Below are positions 8,095 to 13,483 of a stretch of DNA of 13,483 bases, in pieces. Source of the DNA: Chloroflexota bacterium (GTDB lineage Bacteria; Chloroflexota; Limnocylindria; Limnocylindrales; CSP1-4); NCBI GenBank assembly GCA_021785115.1, contig JAJYGO010000478.1, forward strand, positions 1 to 13,483, written 5' to 3'. Below the pieces are notes generated by a model. It searched no databases and was not told the DNA's origin. It saw only the letters and a program-made list of their open reading frames with translations. Position 1 is the stretch's first letter; each line of letters starts with the position of its first letter. The translations under genes were made by a program, and so were the position numbers.

Positions 8095-8271
8095 TCAGTG
8101 CCGGCTGGTGAGGAGGAAGAGGGCGCCTGCAACGACGATCAGCGCGATTCCGGCGACAAAGACCCCGGTACCCCACCAGGCCTCGCGGTTGAGCCGGCCG
8201 ACCAGGATGAGGATGGCGGACACCACGGCCATCAGGGTCAGGAACGGATGAGCCTTCACACGAGGCGGCAT
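8095..8271 (-). CDS. Small two-helix membrane protein (tandem paralogue)
   Basis: A 58-residue peptide from the ATG at 8271, chosen because GGAGGA lies five bases before it; the longer upstream reading is Arg/Ser-rich junk. It has helix one (FLTLMAVVSAILILVG), the turn RLNREAWWG, and helix two (VFVAGIALIVVAGALFLL). The shared core (ILI-VGRLN ... VAG-ALIVVA) makes it a duplicate of the next gene. It starts 62 bases after the ABC permease stop on the same strand, so it is probably the distal part of that operon. Function unknown. Confidence 0.65.
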   Translation of the reverse strand: MPPRVKAHPFLTLMAVVSAILILVGRLNREAWWGTGVFVAGIALIVVAGALFLLTSRH

Positions 8272-8333
8272 TCGATTCCTCCGTCTATCGCTGCGGCCCG
8301 ACCGGCCGGAGCGTGCTGAACCGACCAGCGGCG

Positions 8334-9524
8334 TCACCCACGGAACGCCTCCATGAACCGCACCCGTGTCCCGAGGCGCAGGGCGGCGTTGCTGTAGATG
8401 CGGCCGGCGAGCCAGGTCAGGCCGACGATGGCCGCCACGAGCAGGGCTGCGGCCAGGAGCGGCTGCCAGAGCGGTATGTCGGTGTCCGCCATCCGAACCG
8501 CCATGAGGATGGGGGCGAACGGCGGAAGCAGCGAAGCCACCGTCGCCAGGGGGCCGTTCGGGTTCGGCAGCGACGCATACACGAGCAGGTACCCCGCGAT
8601 CTGGAGGATCGCGATCGGGGCGATGGCGCTCTGGACCTCCTCCTGGCGCGAGACGAGGGAGGCGACCGCGGCGTAGGCGGTGGCATAGAAGAGGAAGCCG
8701 AGCAGGAACCAGAGGAGATCGGCCAGGATCGAGGCCACTCCGAGGGCCGGGATCGCGGCGACATTCGTCACGTGGACCATGACCAGCGCGGCCGCGCCGA
8801 CGATGGTGAGCTGCAGGAGGCCGACGAGGCCGATCCCGATGACCTTGCCGGCCAGCAGGCGGGCCGGCTGGATCGTCGCGAGCAGGATCTCCATGATCCG
8901 CGTCGCCTTCTCCTCGACCACCCCCTGGGCCACCATGTTCCCGTACTGACCGAGTGCGATCCAGAGCAGGATGCCGAGGACCAGGCTCGCGACCACGTTC
9001 TGCGTGTCCCTGGGAGAGGTCGGTTGCAGCAGCTGGACCGGGACCACGGCCATGGCCGAGGTGATGGCTGCCGGTGAGAGGCCGGCGCCGGACAGGCGGG
9101 CGGCCTCCGCGGCCAGGGACAGCGCGGACAGGACGTTGGAAGGAACCTCCTTCCTGGCCACCGCCGTCGGCGCGGTCGACGACCCGGTCACGAGCACGTC
9201 GAGCGTGCCGGCGGTGACCTGTGCCTTCCCGGCGCTGACGTCGGTGACATCGGTGAGGGTCGCGCTCACACCCAGGGCCCTCGCCGTTGCCGAGAAGGGA
9301 CGCTCGAGCGCCTGCGACCCGCCGGTGAAGCCGACCCGGACCGGCGTGGTCCTGCCGGCGAGCAGCGACGCTGCCACGATGCCGCCCACGACGAGGATCG
9401 CCATCACGACCGTTCCGCCGGCGAAGACCCGCGAGCGGAGACGCACGCGGACCTCGCGGCGGGCGACGAGGAACGTGGTCGGAAGCGGCCGAGTTCGCCC
9501 GTGACTCGCAGATCGCGCGTTCAT
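8334..9524 (-). CDS. ABC-2 type permease, NatB/YhaP-like exporter subunit
   Basis: The membrane half of an ABC exporter, 396 residues. The ATG at 9524 overlaps the ATPase stop (ATGA), a sign of translational coupling. One N-terminal helix (about 35-57: GTVVMAILVVGGIVAASLLAG) is followed by a large external domain of about 170 residues. A C-terminal bundle of about five helices follows. The hallmark of ABC-2 permeases of this group is VVEEKATRIMEILLATIQPARLLAGK just after the second helix. NatB exports sodium in Bacillus; the substrate of homologues elsewhere is mostly unknown, so I do not assign one. The following 62 bases lead into the two membrane miniproteins. Confidence 0.9.
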   Translation of the reverse strand: MNARSASHGRTRPLPTTFLVARREVRVRLRSRVFAGGTVVMAILVVGGIVAASLLAGRTTPVRVGFTGGSQALERPFSATARALGVSATLTDVTDVSAGKAQVTAGTLDVLVTGSSTAPTAVARKEVPSNVLSALSLAAEAARLSGAGLSPAAITSAMAVVPVQLLQPTSPRDTQNVVASLVLGILLWIALGQYGNMVAQGVVEEKATRIMEILLATIQPARLLAGKVIGIGLVGLLQLTIVGAAALVMVHVTNVAAIPALGVASILADLLWFLLGFLFYATAYAAVASLVSRQEEVQSAIAPIAILQIAGYLLVYASLPNPNGPLATVASLLPPFAPILMAVRMADTDIPLWQPLLAAALLVAAIVGLTWLAGRIYSNAALRLGTRVRFMEAFRG

Positions 9525-10432
9525 GCCGCTGCCTCGCCGATGACCGTCCGGAAGAGCTCGCCGAGGCTGGGCTCGACGCGCTCGAACTCGCGCACGGGTC
9601 CCGTGGTCAGCGCCGCCTGCAGCAGCGCCTGGTCGTCGACGCCCTGATCGAGCTCGAACAGACGCCGTGCGCCGTCGGCCTGCAACAGTCGCACGCCCGG
9701 GATCCCGGGCTCCCATGCCTCCGGCGCCGCGGGCACCTCGAGCCAGCGGCGCTCGAGGCCCCCGGCCCTCAGCTCGGCGACCGCGCCGCAGGCCACCATC
9801 CGGCCGTGCTCGACGATGCCGACGCGGTCGCACAGCCGCTCGACCAGGTCGAGCTCGTGGCTCGAGAAGATGACGGGGACGCCCGCGTCCGCCCGCTCGC
9901 GGAGCACCTCCGCCATCACGTCGACCGCGACCGGGTCGAGCCCGGCGAACGGCTCGTCGAGCACGAGGATCTCGGGATCGAACACGAGGGCCGCGGCAAG
10001 CTGGACACGCTGCTGGTTGCCCATGCTCAATGCCTGCAGCTCGGCGTCGCGCCGTTCCGCCAGGCCGAAGCGGTCCAACCATGCCGTCGCCGCGGCCCGC
10101 GCGTCGCGACCCGCCATCCCGTGCAGTTCGCCGAGGTAGGCGAGCTGCTCCGCGACGCGCATCCTGGGGTACAGGCCGCGCTCCTCGGGCATGTAGCCGA
10201 TGCGCCGCCGGGCCTCGAAGGCCAGCGGCACGCCCAGCCAGCGCACGGTGCCGGCGTCGGGCGTCAAGACGCCCAGCACCACGCGCATCGTGGTCGTCTT
10301 GCCCGCGCCGTTGCGCCCGACGAACCCGAACAGCTCGCCCGCGCGGACGTCGAACCCGAGGTCGTTCACCGCCGTGAGGTCCCCGAAGTGCTTGGTGACC
10401 CCCTCGATCTCGAGGGCACGCTCAGGCTGCAT
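9521..10432 (-). CDS. ABC transporter ATP-binding protein, NatA/YhaQ-like
   Basis: The energy-coupling subunit for the permease that overlaps its 3' end; 303 residues. The ATG at 10432 follows GAGG by five bases and overlaps the upstream gene by 11 bases. Walker A is GRNGAGKT (39-46) and Walker B is ILVLDEP with Asp159/Glu160. The signature is LSMGNQQ (135-141) in place of LSGGQ, and His192 is the switch histidine. The Q-loop region reads GYMPEERGLYP, with Glu where Gln is usual. The GNQQ signature and the MPEERGLYP block are typical of the NatA/YhaQ group of ABC-2 exporters. The C-terminal 90 residues after the nucleotide domain are a family extension. All catalytic motifs are intact. Confidence 0.93.
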   Translation of the reverse strand: MQPERALEIEGVTKHFGDLTAVNDLGFDVRAGELFGFVGRNGAGKTTTMRVVLGVLTPDAGTVRWLGVPLAFEARRRIGYMPEERGLYPRMRVAEQLAYLGELHGMAGRDARAAATAWLDRFGLAERRDAELQALSMGNQQRVQLAAALVFDPEILVLDEPFAGLDPVAVDVMAEVLRERADAGVPVIFSSHELDLVERLCDRVGIVEHGRMVACGAVAELRAGGLERRWLEVPAAPEAWEPGIPGVRLLQADGARRLFELDQGVDDQALLQAALTTGPVREFERVEPSLGELFRTVIGEAAA

Positions 10433-10682
10433 CGTCGCCTCGCTCGGCTTCTCCGCCTGCCGTCGATCCGTCGGTTGGATCCCCGGTATCGCCGCCGTCG
10501 GCGGCGCCGGGCGGACGACGCCGGCCTGCCTGCGAGGGCAGTCGCCCGGCATCGCGCAGCGCGCGCCGCAGCACGTACTCGATCTGCCCGTTCAGGCTTC
10601 GCAGATCGTCGCTGGCCCACACCCGCAGTGCCGCCATCGTTTCGGGATCGAGTCGCAGCAGGAAGGGCTTCCGCTCCGCCAT
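10422..10682 (-). CDS. Ribbon-helix-helix (Arc/MetJ-type) DNA-binding protein
   Basis: An 86-residue small protein. Residues 5-11 (KPFLLRL) form the DNA-contacting strand, DPETMAALRVWASDD helix one, and LNGQIEYVLRRALRDAG helix two of a ribbon-helix-helix fold, close to Arc-family or HicB-type antitoxin domains. The remaining 35 residues are Gly/Asp/Arg-rich and likely disordered. The ATG at 10682 is chosen, with GGGG six bases upstream; a GTG at 10706 would add eight residues. It starts 29 bases after the SPFH stop and overlaps the ABC ATPase by 11 bases, so it is in the middle of the operon. It could act as the operon's autoregulator. No toxin gene adjoins it, so an antitoxin role is less likely. 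Confidence 0.8.
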   Translation of the reverse strand: MAERKPFLLRLDPETMAALRVWASDDLRSLNGQIEYVLRRALRDAGRLPSQAGRRRPPGAADGGDTGDPTDGSTAGGEAERGDDAA

Positions 10683-10711
10683 CGGCGTCCCCGTGATCCT
10701 CGGCACGCGGC

Positions 10712-11587
10712 CTACTGGTACAGGGTGCCGGTGTTCACGACGGGCTGCGTCTCGTGCTCGCTGCAGAGCACGACGAGGAGGTTGCTGACCATCGTGGCCT
10801 TGCGTTCCTCGTCGAGCTCGACGATGTGCTTCTCCGACAGCTGGTCCAGCGCCATCTGGACCATGCTCACCGCCCCCTCGACGATGCGCGTCCGCGCGTC
10901 GATCACCGCGCTCGCCTGCTGGCGGCGCAGCATCGCGTTCGCGATCTCCGGCGCGTACGCGAGGTGGCTGATCCGCGTGTCCATGACCTCGAGGCCGGCC
11001 TTCTGGAGGCGGCCCTGGACCTCGGCCTGGAGCCGCTCGCCGACCTCGTGCGGGTTGCCGCGCAGGGACAGCTCGTTGTCGTGGTGCGGCTCGTACGGGT
11101 AGGACGTGGTGAGGGTCCGGATCGCCGCCTCCGTCTGGACCTTGAGAAACTGCTCGTAGTCGTCCACCTCGAAGAGCGCTTCCGCGGTGTCGTGCACGCG
11201 CCAGACGACGACCGCCGCGATCTCGATCGGGTTACCGTCGTGGTCGTTGACCTTGAGGTGCTGGCTCTCGAAGTTGCGCACCTTGATCGAGACGCGCGGC
11301 CGCTGGGTGAACGGGTTCACCCACCAGAACCCCTGCTCCTTGAGGCTGCCCGCGTACCGGCCGAACAGGACCAGCACACGCGCCTCGTTCGGGTTCACCG
11401 CCGTCAGGCCCCGGTACCCCAGCGCGAGGGCGACGACGACCACGATGAGTCCGAGGGTCACCCCCCGTCCGCGTTCGACATCGACGACGCCGAAGATCAG
11501 CGCGAGGGCACCCCCGACGGTGACCGCGAGCAGCGCGAACAGCATGGGGTAGCCGGGAAGCGCCCGAGCCCTGCGTTCCTGGATCAC
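10712..11587 (-). CDS. SPFH/band-7 domain membrane protein
   Basis: A 291-residue member of the stomatin/prohibitin/flotillin superfamily, which forms oligomeric membrane scaffolds and modulates nearby proteases or transporters. The start is a GTG at 11587 with AGGAG six bases upstream. Helix 1 is about 15-35 and helix 2 about 43-60, both N-terminal. The SPFH domain follows from TAVNPNEARVLVLFG through RPRVSIKVRNFES, IEIAAVVVWRV and YEQFLKVQTEAAIRTL. A helical C-terminus begins about AEVQGRLQKAGLEV. It ends LVVLCSEHETQPVVNTGTLYQ, a normal end for this subgroup. It heads the transcription unit with an RHH protein and a NatAB-type transporter; the context suggests a membrane-homeostasis or envelope-stress function (inference). 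Confidence 0.9.
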   Translation of the reverse strand: MIQERRARALPGYPMLFALLAVTVGGALALIFGVVDVERGRGVTLGLIVVVVALALGYRGLTAVNPNEARVLVLFGRYAGSLKEQGFWWVNPFTQRPRVSIKVRNFESQHLKVNDHDGNPIEIAAVVVWRVHDTAEALFEVDDYEQFLKVQTEAAIRTLTTSYPYEPHHDNELSLRGNPHEVGERLQAEVQGRLQKAGLEVMDTRISHLAYAPEIANAMLRRQQASAVIDARTRIVEGAVSMVQMALDQLSEKHIVELDEERKATMVSNLLVVLCSEHETQPVVNTGTLYQ

Positions 11588-11606
11588 CGCCCACTCCTAC
11601 AGTAAC

Positions 11607-11646
11607 ATCATGGTGATATCACTGCGATAGTACGAGCGGGTGTCAA
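11607..11646 (-). promoter_or_regulatory. Promoter and likely operator upstream of the SPFH operon
   Basis: An AT-rich island in otherwise GC-rich DNA. On the minus strand a perfect TTGACA (plus coordinates 11641-11646) is followed after 19 bases by TGATAT (11616-11621), an acceptable but imperfect -10. The perfect 10-bp palindrome GTGATATCAC (11613-11622) covers the -10. A second half-site pair, ATCA-TGG-TGAT, covers 11607-11617. A repressor there would block RNA polymerase; the RHH protein of the same operon is the obvious candidate (inference). Confidence 0.6.
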
Positions 11647-11750
11647 GAAGACCGGCGGGCGATGGGAAACCCGAACGGAACAGGTGGCGACCGAACGATG
11701 GGCGCGAACGAACGGCGGGCGGCGGGGATCTCGTCGTCGGCCCGTGGCGG

Positions 11751-11785
11751 CGCCGCCGCCGCGCCCCCCGCCGGCGGCGGCGGCG
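11751..11785 (-). terminator. GC-rich hairpin downstream of upp
   Basis: CGCCGCCGCCGC (11751-11762) pairs perfectly with 11774-11785 across an 11-base loop, beginning six bases past the upp stop codon at 11792. It has no U tract and consists of GCC/GGC triplets, so slippage could vary its length. It probably ends the upp transcript before the SPFH promoter. Confidence 0.45.
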
Positions 11786-11791
11786 GACGCG

Positions 11792-12475
11792 TCAGTCGCC
11801 CTGGCCGGTCCCGAACTGCCTGTCTCCGGCGTCGCCCAGACCTGGAAGGATGTAGCCACGCTCGTTGAGCTGCCGGTCCACGGCCGCGCAGTGGATCTCG
11901 ACGTCGGGATGCGCCTCGGTGACCGCCCGGATCCCCTCGGGAGCCGCGATGAGGTTCAGCAGCTTGATCCGGACCGCGCCCCAGCGCTTGAGCACCTCGA
12001 TCGCCGCGGTCGCCGAGCCACCGGTCGCGAGCATGGGGTCGAGGATCAGGCAGAGGTCGACCGTCGCGGAGTCGGGCAGCTTGTTGTAGTACTCGACCGG
12101 GCGCAGCGTCCGCTCGTCCCGGAAGAGGCCGAGGTGCCAGACCTGCGCGGTCGGCATCAGCTCGAGCATCGCGTCGAGCATGCCGAGCCCCGCGCGCAGG
12201 ATCGGCACGAGCCCGATTCGATCCGCGAGCTCGGCGCCGGCCATCGGCTCCATCGGCGTCGTCACGGGGAGGTCCCGGAGCCGCGCGTCCGCGAGCGCCT
12301 CGTACCCGAGCAGCCAGCTGATCTCGCGCACCAGCTCACGGAACTTCTTGGGTTCCGTGCGGAGGTCGCGCAGGAGCGCGAGCTTGTGGAGGATCGCGGG
12401 GTGGTGCGACACGTGGACGGTGGGCGGGAGCCACGCGAGATCGTCGGCGCCGGGCAGGCTGGGGGAGGCTGGCAC
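11792..12475 (-). CDS. upp: Uracil phosphoribosyltransferase
   Basis: Converts uracil and PRPP to UMP in pyrimidine salvage; cytosolic. It has 227 residues against a usual 208-210, the excess being about 17 residues at the N-terminus. The start is a GTG at 12475 with GGAGG five bases before it. Family landmarks: HHPAILHKLALLRD at the N-terminus, EISWLLGYEA, VPILRAGLGM (90-99), LFRDERTLRPVEYYNKLP, the PRPP loop LILDPMLATGGSAT (143-156), and the uracil-binding C-terminus RGYILPGLGDAGDRQFGT. All residues expected in these motifs are present. It is divergent from the asparaginase gene, with only 83 bases between the starts, and is separated from the SPFH operon by a hairpin. Confidence 0.97.
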   Translation of the reverse strand: MPASPSLPGADDLAWLPPTVHVSHHPAILHKLALLRDLRTEPKKFRELVREISWLLGYEALADARLRDLPVTTPMEPMAGAELADRIGLVPILRAGLGMLDAMLELMPTAQVWHLGLFRDERTLRPVEYYNKLPDSATVDLCLILDPMLATGGSATAAIEVLKRWGAVRIKLLNLIAAPEGIRAVTEAHPDVEIHCAAVDRQLNERGYILPGLGDAGDRQFGTGQGD

Positions 12476-12514
12476 GCGTTCCTCCTTCGGGGTCGGCCGG
12501 GTGGAACCGCCGCG

Positions 12515-12558
12515 ATCCTAGCATCGGTCGGCCCTGCTCGACGCGCTACCATCACGCC
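12515..12558. promoter_or_regulatory. Divergent promoter region of upp and asparaginase; leaderless -10 for the latter
   Basis: For the plus strand, TACCAT at 12547-12552 fits a TANNNT -10 exactly 12 to 7 bases before the ATG at 12559, so transcription would begin at the start codon. There is no Shine-Dalgarno before that ATG. For the minus strand, TAGGAT (plus 12515-12520) is a possible -10 for upp, with no clear -35 for either gene. Confidence 0.4.
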
Positions 12559-13483
12559 ATGCCCGCCCCACGTGTCATGACGCCGGAATCCCGCTCGGAG
12601 CGGACGGCGGCGGCGAGGCCGCGTCCGCGCCCGGCGCGGCCCCCCCGCGGCGCCCCGCCCGTCCTCGTCGAGGTGCGCCGCGGCGGGATGACCGAGAGCC
12701 GGCACCGCGGGCACGTGGTGCAGGTCGGGATCGACGGGTCGGTCGAGCGGGCGATCGGCGACCCGGACGTGGTCGTCGCGTTGCGCTCGGCCGCGAAGCC
12801 GCTCGGGCTCGTCGCGTTCGTCGAGGCCGGGATCGCGGACGCGTTCGACCTGTCGGCGCCGGAGCTCGCGGTGCTCGCGGCGTCGCACTCCGGCGAAGAC
12901 CTCCACGTGCGGACGATCCAGGCGATCCTTCGCCGCGCCCAGATCAGCCAGTCGCTGCTCGCGTGCGGCACGGCGAACGCCCCGCTCGACGCGATCACCG
13001 CGCAGCGGCTCGCCCGCGACGGAGAGCGGCCGGGGATGATCCGGCACCAGTGCTCGGGACAGCACGTGTCGTTCCTGCTGTTCGCGAAGCACGCGGGCTG
13101 GCCCCTCGAGGAGTACTGGCGGCCGGAACACCCGACGCAGGTGGCGTTCCGGGACGGGCTCGCCCGCGTGCTCGGCCGCCGACCGGCGGACCTCGTGACG
13201 TCGGTCGACGCGTGCGGGATCCTCACGTATTACGTCCGGCTCGTCGACGTCGCCCGCGGGTATCTGCGGCTCGCCGACCCGGCCGGCGCCGCGCGCGACG
13301 CGGTCGGCCGCGCGCTCGTCCCGGCGCTCACGCGCATCCGGGACGCGATGATGGCGGCGCCCGAGCTCGTGGCGGGCACGCGCGATCGTTTCGATACCGC
13401 GCTCATGCAGGCGCTGCCTGGACGGGCCTGCGCGAAGGGCGGCGCCGAGGCCCTGCAGGCCGTCGGCCTGGTTCCCGACGCGC
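12559..13483 (+). CDS. L-asparaginase II family protein, 3' end outside window
   Basis: Hydrolyses asparagine to aspartate and ammonia if active; cytosolic, with no signal peptide. 308 residues are present and about 20-40 are missing. Residues 1-34 are an Arg/Pro/Ala-rich extension, then the family core LVEVRRGG begins. Matching the Rhizobium etli inducible asparaginase, the two Ser-Lys pairs are present: RSAAKP (Ser77, Lys80) and ASHSGE (Ser111) with Lys293 in AKGGAE. The metal-binding cysteines match Cys165 and Cys219, spaced 54 as in the R. etli enzyme. The usual NCSGKH reads QCSGQH, so the third metal ligand Lys is Gln168. The start is an ATG without a Shine-Dalgarno, and ATG 12577 is an alternative. 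It is divergent from upp. The extension and the Lys-to-Gln change leave its real activity open. Confidence 0.88.
   Translation, partial: MPAPRVMTPESRSERTAAARPRPRPARPPRGAPPVLVEVRRGGMTESRHRGHVVQVGIDGSVERAIGDPDVVVALRSAAKPLGLVAFVEAGIADAFDLSAPELAVLAASHSGEDLHVRTIQAILRRAQISQSLLACGTANAPLDAITAQRLARDGERPGMIRHQCSGQHVSFLLFAKHAGWPLEEYWRPEHPTQVAFRDGLARVLGRRPADLVTSVDACGILTYYVRLVDVARGYLRLADPAGAARDAVGRALVPALTRIRDAMMAAPELVAGTRDRFDTALMQALPGRACAKGGAEALQAVGLVPDA

Noticed and set aside
5970..8111. Plus-strand ORF of 713 codons
   Set aside because: Runs across the lipoprotein gene, the repeat and the pseudogene without any recognisable domain; composition is that of an antisense frame.
10422..10706. Toxin-antitoxin pair centred on the RHH protein
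   Set aside because: Neighbours are an SPFH protein and an ABC ATPase; no small toxin ORF is seen next to it.
11684..12580. Plus-strand ORF of 298 codons
   Set aside because: Exact antisense of upp, whose PRPP loop and uracil-binding end are complete.
12262..13226. Minus-strand ORFs over the 5' part of the asparaginase gene
   Set aside because: The plus strand carries the asparaginase motifs in order; the minus translations are Arg-rich with no motifs.

Overview
The window is about 13.5 kb of very GC-rich bacterial DNA with strong G/C preference at third codon positions and several GTG starts. Gram-positive-style lipoprotein and secretion signals, a Pro/Thr 'TPTPTAT' linker in a secreted two-domain protein, and a promoter that looks leaderless point to a high-GC Chloroflexota lineage or an actinobacterium. 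I favour Chloroflexota, but nothing here fixes the taxon (inference).

Layout, left to right. 1-2392 (minus): a hybrid PAS-GAF-PAS histidine kinase with a C-terminal receiver, missing only its last residues. 2650-5262 (plus, divergent): a secreted protein of two homologous TIM-barrel-like domains with motifs resembling family 14 glycoside hydrolases (beta-amylases). It ends at a strong hairpin. 5478-5672 (plus): a doubtful 64-residue ORF. A 13-bp perfect inverted repeat then separates it from a convergent BMP-family substrate-binding lipoprotein (5814-6935, minus). 7107-7863 (minus sense) looks eroded: a small membrane ORF that may lack its 5' end, a 17-bp repeat in four tandem copies, and a frameshifted remnant of a family 2 glycoside hydrolase.

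7923-11587 (minus) reads as one transcription unit. In transcription order it holds an SPFH/band-7 membrane protein, a ribbon-helix-helix DNA-binding protein, a NatA-type ABC ATPase, its NatB-type ABC-2 permease, and two tandem paralogous one- to two-helix membrane miniproteins. The first four genes overlap or are separated by at most about 30 bp. An AT-rich island at 11605-11646, with a perfect TTGACA box and the palindrome GTGATATCAC, sits just upstream of the first gene. 11792-12475 (minus) is uracil phosphoribosyltransferase (upp), followed by a GC-rich hairpin. 12559 to the window end (plus, divergent from upp) is an L-asparaginase II family protein that appears to be expressed from a leaderless mRNA.

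The most interesting items are: (1) the duplicated beta-amylase-like protein, where the putative catalytic base is Glu in domain 2 but Gln in domain 1; (2) the SPFH / RHH / NatAB / miniprotein operon with a promoter-operator a DNA-binding member could control; (3) the asparaginase in which the Lys of the metal-binding CSGK motif is Gln; and (4) the decayed GH2 locus with its tandem repeat.
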